Origin: Bacillota bacterium
GTDB taxonomy: Bacteria; Bacillota; UBA4882; UBA8346
Length of the DNA stretch: 64,000 bases
Direction of reading: 5' to 3'
Assembly (NCBI GenBank): GCA_023410535.1
Contig: JAEYPR010000020.1
Location: forward strand, 124,001-188,000
Position numbers and translations under genes: made by a program. The notes under the pieces were generated by a model that saw only the letters and a program-made list of their open reading frames with translations, did not search any database and had not been told where the DNA came from. Numbering within the stretch: the stretch's first letter is position 1; every line of letters begins with the position of its first letter. Shown one piece after another: positions 45,628 through 54,453 of this stretch.

Positions 45628-46627
45628 CGCCGTACCCCCTTACATGATCGGAATCGAAATGAAACAAGGCAACCGCCATCGGTGATCGGTCGTGGAGTTT
45701 TGCGGCGATTGTTTGCGCTGCTCGCAGAGATGACTGAAAGTCGCTTTCTTCAATGCGAAGCAAGTCGCCACGGTATAGTTGGGTTTGATGGAGATAAACG
45801 TTCCGCTTCACCCGGTAGTAATTGCGTTCATCCGGTTCAAAAGCGGGATTGCCGCGCACGTCGGCATGTCGAAAACCGTTCGCAATTCCAATAAAACGCC
45901 GGTCTTGGAAGATGACCCCCCAGGAGAAAATCGGTAACGCGACATCCAAAGGCAACGGGTATGACGGCAAGGCAGTGAGATAGGCTTCGCCTTCCGTCAG
46001 GTCGAGGATGGAATTCCGGGTCGTAAAACGGTTCACCGGAGTCATATTGTAAAACATCAACATTCCGCGATCCACCGGAGGAATTCCTGTTTGCGATCGA
46101 TATTTGATCTGGTGGAGGCGAATGGTGGCGGATAGCTTGATTGGCGGACCGGCGAAGGCCACGCGAAATTCCTTGAGAAGTTGAAAATACTTCTCCCGGG
46201 TTGCCCCATTCCAATCGCAATCCAGTTGAACCTCATCAATCGATCCAAGTTTATTCCTGTCTAGCATCCGCCGCAATTTTTGGGCCAGCTTGGCCGCCAA
46301 GTCGGAAACTTGGGCTTTGGGGAGCCGCTCAAGCGTCTGATTGGTGAGATAGATGGTCGGAACCAGTTCCAAATACTGCGGTAACCGGCTTCGCAACTGA
46401 ACTTCGGCCACGGGAACCGGGCTACCCGACCATACGACATCAAAAAACTTAAGATAAATCCGGCTGATCTGTTGCCGTTTAAAATACGCCAAATCGGCTT
46501 GGCTCAATTGGAAGTTTGATTTCCAGTAATAAAAACTGCGTTGCACTATCCGGGGTTTGACCAATGAACAGGCGCCAAGGCTAAAAACGACCAACAAAAT
46601 CAGCAATCCCGATCGCAGTTGCTTCAT
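45590..46627 (-). CDS. Lipoprotein of unknown function, partner of the TPR-like protein
   Basis: About 345 residues from the ATG at 46627. It has a lipoprotein signal with lipobox LGAC (cysteine at 20). The mature part contains YYWKSNFQLSQADLAYFKRQQISRIYLKFFDV and later IDEVQLDCDWNGATREKYFQLLKEFR, which suggests a TIM-barrel fold like glycosidase-related proteins. I cannot assign catalytic residues. The YYWKS.F.L family occurs in many diderms beside a large TPR-like gene, as here. Function unknown. Confidence 0.75.
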   Translation of the reverse strand: MKQLRSGLLILLVVFSLGACSLVKPRIVQRSFYYWKSNFQLSQADLAYFKRQQISRIYLKFFDVVWSGSPVPVAEVQLRSRLPQYLELVPTIYLTNQTLERLPKAQVSDLAAKLAQKLRRMLDRNKLGSIDEVQLDCDWNGATREKYFQLLKEFRVAFAGPPIKLSATIRLHQIKYRSQTGIPPVDRGMLMFYNMTPVNRFTTRNSILDLTEGEAYLTALPSYPLPLDVALPIFSWGVIFQDRRFIGIANGFRHADVRGNPAFEPDERNYYRVKRNVYLHQTQLYRGDLLRIEESDFQSSLRAAQTIAAKLHDRSPMAVALFHFDSDHVRGYGDAQIADLYARFR

Positions 46628-46703
46628 CAAGTGACGCAACCTCCATTTGGTTTTAATACCCTATTCGCCGATCTCCGATTAATTCCTACAACCTGATCTG
46701 CTG

Positions 46704-47573
46704 TTATTCAATGGATTGCTGCAAACGTAAATTTTTAACATATTGCGAGGGGGCCAGCCCTTCCCGTTCCTTGAAGCATTTACTGAAATAAAACAGATCA
46801 TTGAAACCGACTTTTAACGCCACTTCGGAGACGCGGTCGCCATCTTGGAGCATCTCCTTGGCCTTTTGGATCCGGATTTCGATCAAATAATCAATCGGTG
46901 ATTTTCCAGTGATTTTCTTGAAAATCGCTCCCAAGTACGATGGGCTGATCTGGGCGATTTCACTCAACGCTTGTAAAGTCAGAACCTCCGAATAACGCTC
47001 GGTCATATACCGGATGACCCGGTCCACCTTGTGCACTTGCCCAAAATTCGTCCCATTGCCGTTCTTCCACAATAGCAACAGGCGGATAATGGCGATAAAC
47101 GTCGCCCGGCAACTCATGATCCGGTTCGGTTGCCCCGCTGTCCAAGTGGTGGTCAACTCATCTAACAAACCCAACAGTTGTTTGTAAACATACGGGTCGG
47201 AAATGGTTTGCAGCGTCGTCAAAGGGAGCTCCCCTTGTTCCAATTCCCAACGTTCGCCCCGGAGGCGCGGACAAGTATATAAAAAATCAACCGCATAACA
47301 CTTCATCAATTGATTGGGGAACGTATTGCCCCACCGCAGTTCTCCCGCCTTGAAATAGAGCAGATCCCCTTTTACGGCGCGGTATTCTTGGCCATTGCAG
47401 CCAAAAACCGCCGCGCCGTCATAAACGAGGATCAAATTATGGGGAGAGTAATGCCCTGGCGCCAGACTCCACTGCGGAGTACAAATCCGCTCGATGATAT
47501 GGGTAAAGTGGGGACAGATATTCTCCAACGGATCGGCGGGGTCGATCTTGTCATCCAGGTAAAAGAAGTTCAT
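46704..47573 (-). CDS. AraC-family transcriptional regulator
   Basis: About 289 residues from the ATG at 47573, with GAGGAGC six bases upstream. The N-terminal half is a cupin-like sugar-sensing domain (HYSPHNLILVYDGAAVFGCNGQEYRAVKGDLLYF). The C-terminal 100 residues hold two helix-turn-helix motifs (LQALSEIAQISPSYLGAIFKKITG, then VSEVALKVGFNDLFYFSKCFKEREG in family positions). It lies just after the uxuA-uxuB transcript on the same strand but behind a terminator, and is the natural candidate to control that operon in response to uronates. Confidence 0.9.
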   Translation of the reverse strand: MNFFYLDDKIDPADPLENICPHFTHIIERICTPQWSLAPGHYSPHNLILVYDGAAVFGCNGQEYRAVKGDLLYFKAGELRWGNTFPNQLMKCYAVDFLYTCPRLRGERWELEQGELPLTTLQTISDPYVYKQLLGLLDELTTTWTAGQPNRIMSCRATFIAIIRLLLLWKNGNGTNFGQVHKVDRVIRYMTERYSEVLTLQALSEIAQISPSYLGAIFKKITGKSPIDYLIEIRIQKAKEMLQDGDRVSEVALKVGFNDLFYFSKCFKEREGLAPSQYVKNLRLQQSIE

Positions 47574-47634
47574 TATTTTGCTCCTCATCGTTCTACCCCC
47601 ATTATACGAAAGTCCGATCATTCTGACCAGGCGT

Positions 47635-47663
47635 AAAAAAGACCGGCCGGAAGTTTCCCGGTC
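47635..47663 (-). terminator. Terminator of the uxuA-uxuB operon
   Basis: GACCGG (47641-47646) pairs with CCGGTC (47658-47663), and on the minus strand the stem is followed by six T residues. It separates uxuB from the AraC gene. Confidence 0.82.
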
Positions 47664-47718
47664 AGTCCTGCGAATCCGCAATTTGTCGAATGGATAATGT
47701 CTCAATAAATTGTAATGT

Positions 47719-48564
47719 TTAAACGCCCGAGTACGCCATAAACCCGCCATCGACCGGAATCACGACTCCGGTCACAAAAGCTGACGCCGACTCATCGCAA
47801 AGCCAGAGCAAGGTCCCGACCAAATCTTCCGGGACGCCAAAGCGGCGCATGGGCGTATGGCTGATAATCTTCTCCGAGCGCGGCGTCAGGCTGCCATCGG
47901 CATTGGTCAACAACCACCGGTTTTGGTCGGTCAGGAAAAAGCCCGGCGCAATCGCGTTCACCCGGATACCGGCTTCCGCCAGATGCACTGCCAGCCATTG
48001 GGTGAAATTACTGATCCCCGCTTTAGCTGCGGCATAAGCGGGGCCTTTGGTCATCGGCGCGAAGGCGCTCATTGAGGAGATATTGATGATGGTTTTGCCT
48101 TCTTTCCCGGCCATCTCCGCTGCAAACACCTGAGTCGGAATGAACGTCCCCATAAAGTTGAGATTAAAAACAAATTCAAAACCGGCGATATCAAGATCAA
48201 AGAAGGTCGTGACGCCTTCGGTCTTTTGAGCCAAATCCGAAAGTTCAAGCGTTTCTTTGGAGGTGATGCATTTGGGATGGTTGCCGCCGGCACCGTTGAT
48301 CAGAATATCGCAAACGCCATACGCTTCCAAAACCCGGTTTTTCGCCTGAATCACACTATCTTTATTCAAGACGTCGCAGGCGATTCCCAGCGCTTCCCCG
48401 CCGCTTTGGCGAATTTTATCCGCCGCCGCGTTCGCTTTCTCTGCCGCCAAGTCCAAAATGGCCACCTTCACTCCTTGTCTGGCCAACCCCGCGGCGAAAG
48501 CTCCGCATAAGATTCCGCCGCCACCGGTGATTACGGCAATTTTCCCTTGCAGATAGTTAGGCAT
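47719..48564 (-). CDS. uxuB: SDR-family D-mannonate (fructuronate) oxidoreductase
   Basis: A 281-residue short-chain dehydrogenase. The NAD-binding motif is TGGGGILCGAFA (about 14-25), NGAGG is at about 89-93 and the catalytic YAAAK follows SSM at about 167-190. A family insertion with GGNHPKCIT and TTFFDLDIAGFEFVFNLNFMGT is typical of SDR enzymes found beside mannonate dehydratase in Firmicutes. It should interconvert D-fructuronate and D-mannonate. It overlaps the end of uxuA by eight bases. The exact substrate is inferred from this pairing. Confidence 0.88.
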   Translation of the reverse strand: MPNYLQGKIAVITGGGGILCGAFAAGLARQGVKVAILDLAAEKANAAADKIRQSGGEALGIACDVLNKDSVIQAKNRVLEAYGVCDILINGAGGNHPKCITSKETLELSDLAQKTEGVTTFFDLDIAGFEFVFNLNFMGTFIPTQVFAAEMAGKEGKTIINISSMSAFAPMTKGPAYAAAKAGISNFTQWLAVHLAEAGIRVNAIAPGFFLTDQNRWLLTNADGSLTPRSEKIISHTPMRRFGVPEDLVGTLLWLCDESASAFVTGVVIPVDGGFMAYSGV

Positions 48565-49651
48565 GTTCCGCTGCTCCCTTCTGTTTCATCTTGCCGATTG
48601 CTTCCCATAAGCCGAGCAAATACATGATCCCCAAGGCCCGGTCATACAATCCGTACCCGGGACGGGCTTGTTCGTTCCAGATCATCCGGCCGTGGTCGGG
48701 GCGGACATATCCATTGAAGCCGACATCATGATAAGCCTTCATGATCTCAAACAGATCAAGCGATCCGTCGTTTGACAGATGGGACGTTTCATGAAAGTTC
48801 CGTTCGGAGACGATTTTGATATTCCGGATATGGGCAAAATGGATCCGGCCCATCGCGCCAAAGCGCCGCACCAACTCCGGAATATTGTTTTCGGGGTTGG
48901 CTCCCAACGAACCGCTGCATAACGTCAAACCATTGTAGGGACTATCGACCAAACTGATAATTTTCGCCAAATTCTCGCCGCAGATGGTGATCCGGGGCAG
49001 CCCAAACACCGACCATGGCGGATCATCCGGGTGAATAGCCATTTTGACATCATAGGCTTCGCAGGTGGGTATAATGCCCTCCAAAAAATACTTTAAGTTT
49101 GCAAACAGTTGCGTCTCATCGACGGTCTTATACTTCTCGAACAATCCTTTTAATTCTTTCAAACGGTATGGTTCCCAACCGGGCAGCGAAAAGCCCTTGG
49201 CATTACGTTCCATCTCTTCGAGCATGTGAATAGGGTCCAAATCTTCGATCAGCGCCTCTTCGTACGAAAGCACCGTTGAAGCGTCCGCCAGCGGTTTCGC
49301 CAGATCAGACCGGGTCCAGTCGAAGACCGGCATAAAGTTATAGCAGATCATTTTGATTCCGGCTTGACCCAGATTTTTAATGGTCTCGACATAATTCTGA
49401 ATATAACGGTCTCGGGTCGCCAAGCCCAACTTGATGTCTTCGTGGACATTGACACTTTCAACCGCTTCAAACTCCAAACCGGCGTCGTTGATGGTGCGTT
49501 TCAATTCCAAGATCCGTTCCAGCGGCCATACCTCGCCGACCGGAATATCTTGCAAAGCGCTGACAACTCCGTTTACCCCCGGTATCTGGCGAATCTGCCA
49601 CAGGGCGACACTGTCGTCGCGTTCGCCGAACCAGCGAAAGATCATTTTCAT
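48557..49651 (-). CDS. uxuA: Mannonate dehydratase
   Basis: About 364 residues; the ATG at 49651 gives the usual MKMIFRWFGE start and has AAAGGA about nine bases upstream. UxuA dehydrates D-mannonate to 2-keto-3-deoxygluconate in glucuronate breakdown. The TIM-barrel pattern IPGVNGVVSAL, YNFMPVFDWTRSDL and MAIHPDDPPWSVFGLPRI is diagnostic, with metal ligands expected at the HPDDPP His, the LCSGSLG Cys, the HFAHIRN His and the RPDHGR Asp. It is the first gene of the uxuA-uxuB operon. Confidence 0.96.
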   Translation of the reverse strand: MKMIFRWFGERDDSVALWQIRQIPGVNGVVSALQDIPVGEVWPLERILELKRTINDAGLEFEAVESVNVHEDIKLGLATRDRYIQNYVETIKNLGQAGIKMICYNFMPVFDWTRSDLAKPLADASTVLSYEEALIEDLDPIHMLEEMERNAKGFSLPGWEPYRLKELKGLFEKYKTVDETQLFANLKYFLEGIIPTCEAYDVKMAIHPDDPPWSVFGLPRITICGENLAKIISLVDSPYNGLTLCSGSLGANPENNIPELVRRFGAMGRIHFAHIRNIKIVSERNFHETSHLSNDGSLDLFEIMKAYHDVGFNGYVRPDHGRMIWNEQARPGYGLYDRALGIMYLLGLWEAIGKMKQKGAAEHA

Positions 49652-49793
49652 CTTGATCATCCTTTGGTTTATACTATTTTACTTTCATCATCCTTGCCCA
49701 GGAAACGGAAGAACGACTTAATCTTAATTATAGTTTAATACGTTTTTACATTTCGCAACATGAATAATTTGATGATGTTTGTATTATTTCATT

Positions 49794-49822
49794 AAAAAAA
49801 CAACGGGCCGTGCCCGTTGTTT
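49794..49822 (-). terminator. Terminator after the response-regulator gene
   Basis: AACAACGGGC-CGT-GCCCGTTGTT with seven T residues on the minus strand. It ends the kinase/binding-protein/regulator operon. Confidence 0.87.
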
Positions 49823-49855
49823 CCAAACCAATAATAATATTTTCCGGCAATTAAA

Positions 49856-50557
49856 CTAAATTAATTCCTCCGTGACGAAGATCTCGAAGATTCCCAACCG
49901 CCGGAGCCGGTTTACCACGTCTTGAACCGTTTCTTCATCGAACTTTTTCAAAATGTTCCCGACATGGGTCCGGATGGTTGAAGACTCCACATGGCGTAAC
50001 TCGGCAATTTGCGTCTTGGTTTTGCCTTCCGCCAAAAGGCGCAACAGCCCAAGCTCGGTTGGGGTGAGCCGGTAAACGATATTTAGCGTGTTGATTAATT
50101 GAGCGCGCTCGGTACGGAGCGTCCGAAATTCGTCCCGGATCCGGCTGGCAATTTGCGGTCGCAAGGGCGATGCTCCTTTGGCCGCATTGCGGATTGCCTC
50201 CAATATTTCGGCAGCGGAGGCATCTTTTAAAACGTAATCGATAGCCCCGACTTCAAACGCGGCAAAAACCGTCTGATCGTCCCCAAAATGAGTCAGCACA
50301 ACGCAACGGATCTGCGGCGTTTTGGCGGCGAGGATCCGAATTGCCTCAATCCCGGCCCGTGGTGTTTCCATCTCCAGGTCGATCAGCACGACATCGGGCT
50401 GGAATTTGACAGCCTGCGCCACCGCGTCAATCCCTGTGCCCACCGCAGCCACAATCTCCATATCCGGTTCATGCCCCAAGACCATGCTCAAATATTCGCG
50501 AATCGGTTGCATGTCGTCGGCAATCAGCAGCCGAATTTGTTCTGAAATCATGACCAT
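49856..50557 (-). CDS. NarL/LuxR-type response regulator
   Basis: A 233-residue regulator with an N-terminal receiver domain (acidic pocket IADD at 12-15, phospho-acceptor D60 in VVLIDLE, conserved T and K in VVLTHFG and YVLKDAS) and a C-terminal LuxR helix-turn-helix (LTPTELGLLRLLAEGKTKTQIAELRHVESSTIRTHVGNILKKF split over two helices). It is the last gene of an operon with a sugar-type binding protein and a sensor kinase, and is the likely output of that sensor. Confidence 0.93.
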   Translation of the reverse strand: MVMISEQIRLLIADDMQPIREYLSMVLGHEPDMEIVAAVGTGIDAVAQAVKFQPDVVLIDLEMETPRAGIEAIRILAAKTPQIRCVVLTHFGDDQTVFAAFEVGAIDYVLKDASAAEILEAIRNAAKGASPLRPQIASRIRDEFRTLRTERAQLINTLNIVYRLTPTELGLLRLLAEGKTKTQIAELRHVESSTIRTHVGNILKKFDEETVQDVVNRLRRLGIFEIFVTEELI

Positions 50558-50616
50558 CCACCAACCTTTAACTCGTATGTTGTCGATTGTCCGCGCCCGT
50601 CAACAGCTGGCTATTT

Positions 50617-52056
50617 CTAGAAAACCGGTCGAACCAATGGCGGACCCAAGCGGCCTTTCCGCCGGTCAAAATGAGGGTAAATATTCCACTCCGCTTTCAC
50701 ATCGCGATTGTCTTTGAAATATTGCGCCAGTTGGCGATTCCATAATGATTCCAAGGCTGCCAGTTGAGCGCCAAGATCGGCCTTTTTCCCGATCAAGACC
50801 TCCCGGAACAACACACAAGGGTTCGTTTTGGGAGCTTTCCACCCCGGTAAAATCGGGTAGCTTGCCAAATAATCCTGATCAAAGTAAGCTGCAAAGGCTT
50901 TAAATTGCGGAATGGGCGGACTCGCCTTGACATAGTCCTTGACCGCCGGGTCGGGATCGATTCCTTTTCCCTGTTCATAAAATCTGGCCCGGACCTCGTA
51001 GCGGCAAAACCACTTGACTACCTCCCAGGCTTCATTTTTATAACGACTTTGGCCGTTGATATTCCAATAACCGGCGATCATCATCGCCCGGGGTTTACCA
51101 TGAAATTGTCCGTCGAAGGTAGGGACCGGGGCGACGCCCCAATCGCATTTGGCGGGAAATTGATCGGTCAGGACTCCCACATCCCAGAACTCACCCATAA
51201 ACATGCCTATCCGGCCTTCGGCGAATTGAGCCCGGAGCGCATCATTGGTTAAAAGCGCCGTTCCCGGGAAGAGCGAACCGTCCTGTTCCAGATCCAAAAT
51301 CAGCTGCCATACCTTTTGGTAGCCCCGTAGCGCCCAACGTCCGGTCCGCCAATCCCAATAGGCCGGATCGCCATTGGCCTCCGCCCATTGGCTTGGCATC
51401 CATTCCATGGGCCAGGCTTCTCCGCCGCAATAGGCAAACCCAAAAGCTTGCCCCTTGCTCCGCCGACTGATCACACGGGCCGCTTCCCGCACTTCTTGAT
51501 ACGACCGGGGGGGACGATCGGGATCGAGTCCGACTTTCCGGAAGAGATCCCGGTTATAGATCAACCGGGAATTAAATACCTGAACCGGGATGGCGAAGAC
51601 CTTGCCTTTATAGGTGGTTAACCCCTCGATCCAATACCATGAGGGCCAACTGGCTTTCCATTCTTTAAATCCCGGCAGATCGTCAAAACAAATTTGGGCG
51701 CCGGCTTTAATCGGATCCTCATATCCGGTGATAAAACCGCCGCTGTACAAATCTGGACCATCGCCGTTCCGTTGCGCCTCTTGAAAAACATTGAGCATAT
51801 CATCGCCGATCACCCGAACCGATACCGAAATCCCTTTCTTACGGCCCACCGTATCGTTAAACTGCGTTACCAGTTGCCGGACCAGATTCGCTATATGCCG
51901 TTGATGCGTCCACAGCGACAATTTGGTGATCGGTAAAGCCTGACAGGTTCCGATCGAAAAGCCGATTAAGACCATACTGCAGATCAAAAGCGACCAACGC
52001 CGCAATACCATCCGCCTTCCGGAATGTCCGGCACCGGTTCTAAATTTCCTCTTCAT
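50617..52056 (-). CDS. Extracellular solute-binding protein, sugar type (family 1)
   Basis: A 479-residue protein with a signal peptide (about 18-40) and the two-lobe fold of sugar-binding proteins (KLSLWTHQRHIANLVRQLVTQFN, then GPDLYSGG, YNRDLFRKVGLDPDRPP and AFGFAYCGGEAWPMEW). A cysteine near the cleavage site (SIGTCQA) does not fit a good lipobox because Thr is at -1. No permease genes are adjacent. It is encoded between a sensor kinase and a response regulator, overlapping the kinase gene by 17 bases, so it may act as the periplasmic ligand receptor of that system. Confidence 0.88.
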   Translation of the reverse strand: MKRKFRTGAGHSGRRMVLRRWSLLICSMVLIGFSIGTCQALPITKLSLWTHQRHIANLVRQLVTQFNDTVGRKKGISVSVRVIGDDMLNVFQEAQRNGDGPDLYSGGFITGYEDPIKAGAQICFDDLPGFKEWKASWPSWYWIEGLTTYKGKVFAIPVQVFNSRLIYNRDLFRKVGLDPDRPPRSYQEVREAARVISRRSKGQAFGFAYCGGEAWPMEWMPSQWAEANGDPAYWDWRTGRWALRGYQKVWQLILDLEQDGSLFPGTALLTNDALRAQFAEGRIGMFMGEFWDVGVLTDQFPAKCDWGVAPVPTFDGQFHGKPRAMMIAGYWNINGQSRYKNEAWEVVKWFCRYEVRARFYEQGKGIDPDPAVKDYVKASPPIPQFKAFAAYFDQDYLASYPILPGWKAPKTNPCVLFREVLIGKKADLGAQLAALESLWNRQLAQYFKDNRDVKAEWNIYPHFDRRKGRLGPPLVRPVF

Positions 52057-53710
52057 TGCCGCGCCTCCTTTTGAGCACCGTAAAACCGTTGAACCTGGCG
52101 GCAGCCAAACGGTCGATCCTCCGCCAATATTCTTTCAAATTCTGCGGCCAAGGGAGTTTATGGGGAACAATCACACTCTCGCGCCCGCGCAGCACCACTT
52201 CCACCGTGGTCCCCGCTCCGACCCGGCTGGACAGATTGATAAAACCATGGTGCATTTTGACGACCCGGTGACAGTAGGTTAAACCTAAACCCCAATTGTT
52301 TTTGGCGGGTTTCGTGGTAAAAAAAGGACGAAAAACCTTATGGAGATTACATTTGGCGATCCCGGCCCCATTGTCGCGAATCCGGATAAAACTCCATTCG
52401 TATTCGCGGCCGATCCGGATTTCAATGACGGGCGGTTCCGTTGGCGCCGAACGTTCCACCAAGGCGTCAAGCGCGTTATGCAACAGGTTTTCCACCACCG
52501 CCGCCAAATGTTCCCGGTCTCCCCACACATATAAAGGAACTGCCGGGAAGATCTTGGTGATTGTCACGCCGTCCAGCCTTTTATTACAACTTTGCAACGC
52601 TTTGTCCACCAGTTCGTTAATGAATAGCCAGCGCGGGTTGGGTTGCAACCGTTCCGCTTGATTATGCAACAGATCCAATTGGCTTAGCGCTTCGGAACAG
52701 ATATTCCGGGCCGCCATGATTTGGGCGTTCGCCTGATTGACTGTTTCTCCTTCCAACGGTTTTAATTGATTGAATGCAATATCAATCCCCATTTGCACCG
52801 CAAGAAAACGGTTTTTAAACGAATGGAGCGCCAAACGCACCGCCCGGTTCGCCACACTGATCTGTTTCTCCAAGTCGTGTCCGTCAATCCGCCAGGTTCC
52901 CAAAAAACCATAACGCATCATTGAAATCAGCACTGCCACGATCACGATGATGATCGCATACGGCGCAACCTGCAAATAGGTCGTGTCCAACAAGGGGTAA
53001 TCCTTACCCAACGGCAGCAAGGTCGCCGCCATGGTCAGCGCATTAAGAATGCTGCCGCGACCCGTACAAAAAAGAATGACAAAAAATGTCGCTAAAATCG
53101 ATACGCCGCTCCCAATACAGAGCGCCTGGATTCGCTTCTGAAAGATGGAACTCCGCACATGCACCATGAAAATCCGGGCGACCGCCAGAACCAAAATGAG
53201 GATGATCGCTCCGAGAGTAAACCGGTCATAAACGAACAGTTGCCGTTCCCATTGGGCATGTTGCGCCGGCCGGGTCAGCAACTGCGCTCCTTCCTGAAAG
53301 GCCCGAAAAAGGCTGGCCGGTTCGTAACGTAAAAACAAAAGCAACATGAAAAAGATGAACGCGGTAACGGCGAGGATTTCACCGTACTTCCAACGTTTCA
53401 CCGAGTATGAAAAAGCAAAGCAACTGATGGCAATGATAAAACCGAAGGCGCTCCAGAGACGAAAGCGCATGAAATCGTATAACGAAAGACGGCTTAAGAG
53501 ATGACCGAGCCAAAACGGTTGTTCCAGCGAGAAGTGGAATAACCCCTCCATTTCATAATTGCCGAAGCGGGGCACCATCCCCACCAAACCCAACAAGGAA
53601 CACCCAAACGAGAAAAGAGCCAATCCCAACCAGATGGCGTGATGTCCCCGAAACACTCGGACCGCCATAAACAGCGCAAATACCAGAAAGAAGACGGCTA
53701 AAAAAAGCAT
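52040..53710 (-). CDS. Membrane sensor histidine kinase
   Basis: About 556 residues from the ATG at 53710, which has GAGGAGG eight bases upstream. The N-terminal 250 residues contain about seven or eight transmembrane helices and two extended periplasmic loops. The kinase core has an H-box LALHSFKNRFLAVQ, an N-box VENLLHNALDAL, DNGAGI, FFTTK and GLGLTYC. The unusual SFKN after the histidine recalls kinases whose H-box lies in a dimerisation helix of the HPK type near LytS or DcuS forms. It begins an operon with the sugar-binding protein and the response regulator. Confidence 0.9.
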   Translation of the reverse strand: MLFLAVFFLVFALFMAVRVFRGHHAIWLGLALFSFGCSLLGLVGMVPRFGNYEMEGLFHFSLEQPFWLGHLLSRLSLYDFMRFRLWSAFGFIIAISCFAFSYSVKRWKYGEILAVTAFIFFMLLLFLRYEPASLFRAFQEGAQLLTRPAQHAQWERQLFVYDRFTLGAIILILVLAVARIFMVHVRSSIFQKRIQALCIGSGVSILATFFVILFCTGRGSILNALTMAATLLPLGKDYPLLDTTYLQVAPYAIIIVIVAVLISMMRYGFLGTWRIDGHDLEKQISVANRAVRLALHSFKNRFLAVQMGIDIAFNQLKPLEGETVNQANAQIMAARNICSEALSQLDLLHNQAERLQPNPRWLFINELVDKALQSCNKRLDGVTITKIFPAVPLYVWGDREHLAAVVENLLHNALDALVERSAPTEPPVIEIRIGREYEWSFIRIRDNGAGIAKCNLHKVFRPFFTTKPAKNNWGLGLTYCHRVVKMHHGFINLSSRVGAGTTVEVVLRGRESVIVPHKLPWPQNLKEYWRRIDRLAAARFNGFTVLKRRRGNEEEI

Positions 53711-54180
53711 TGAATCTGCCTCCTCTGTAATGGTCATCCAAATTCAAGTTTCGTTCCGCAAGCCCGATCCCACCACCGAAACCAATTTCAACTGTTTATC
53801 TCCTTATTTCATAAGTTCGGCAATTTCCCAAATTTCCCTGTTACATTTTGTGCATTCCGTAATGAAATGTTAACAAACATCCTTTGGGAACTCAATATTT
53901 TTTCCATATAATTCCGTAAACTAATTGTTTTTTCCATGTAAAAAACCACGTTTCAAATTACGGAACAACTGTTATCCGGTACTTTTTTTATTTTGCAAAC
54001 GCAAACAAATATGTATGTTATCCAAAAATCAAACAACATGATTGTAAAATAATTATGTAAAGTGTCGATAAAAGTTCCACACCATGATTCCCCGTTTTCA
54101 TTTTTGTTACGCTTTGTCCACAAAATATCAGTCTGGGTTTTTTCTATTTACAAGATGATAATTAATTTGTAATAAACCAT
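53711..54180. promoter_or_regulatory. AT-rich divergent control region with three TTCCGTAA octamers
   Basis: This gap separates the sensor-kinase operon (minus) from the porin gene (plus). The octamer TTCCGTAA occurs at 53855-53862 and 53912-53919 and inverted (TTACGGAA) at 53958-53965. Three copies in 111 bases is far above chance for an eight-base word. They could be binding sites for the response regulator of the adjacent operon (inference). No gene is visible here. Confidence 0.5.
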
Positions 54181-54181
54181 T

Positions 54182-54207
54182 TCATGGAAATTCATTTTAT
54201 TCCATGA
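54182..54207. promoter_or_regulatory. Inverted repeat upstream of the porin gene
   Basis: TCATGGAA (54182-54189) and TTCCATGA (54200-54207) are perfect eight-base arms with a ten-base spacer. The position, about 250 bases ahead of the porin start and just before a possible structured leader, suits an operator or promoter-linked site. Confidence 0.45.
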
Positions 54208-54214
54208 CAATTAC

Positions 54215-54367
54215 TGGCGTCCGCGAATGGTTGGAGACATGAAAACGCACCATTCCTTGAAGACGCTAGCTCAGGAGGTGGAGCTCTTCCAAGTTATCCC
54301 CAGGTCGTCGTCCATGCCGGCGCCGGTTCGCGCAAGCGAATCAAAAAAATGAGCTGGCTGAGACGAC
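54215..54367 (+). ncRNA. Candidate structured leader RNA of the porin gene
   Basis: Several helices can form in order. TGGCGTC (54215-54221) pairs with GACGCTA (54262-54268), enclosing GAATGGT/ACCATTC (54225-54231 with 54249-54255). GGTTCGC and GCGAATC (54325-54331 and 54336-54342) make a seven-base stem with a GCAA tetraloop. GTCGTC (54304-54309) can pair with GACGAC (54362-54367). GCTCA (54269-54273) can pair either with TGAGC (54350-54354) or locally as AGCTC/GAGCT, which would be mutually exclusive. The region is much richer in GC than its flanks. It matches no riboswitch consensus I know. Confidence 0.4.
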
Positions 54368-54453
54368 ATCGGCCCAAGTTACTTCCCAAGCAGTATCAAT
54401 TTCAATCGCATCGGATGTCCTTCGAAAAATATTAACAAATGGAGGTTTTGTGA

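Noticed and set aside
54350..54400. A GGCTGAGA segment like the TPP riboswitch P3 region
   Set aside because: The second TPP signature (CTGATCNGGNTAAT-like) and the overall spacing are missing, so the match is probably chance.
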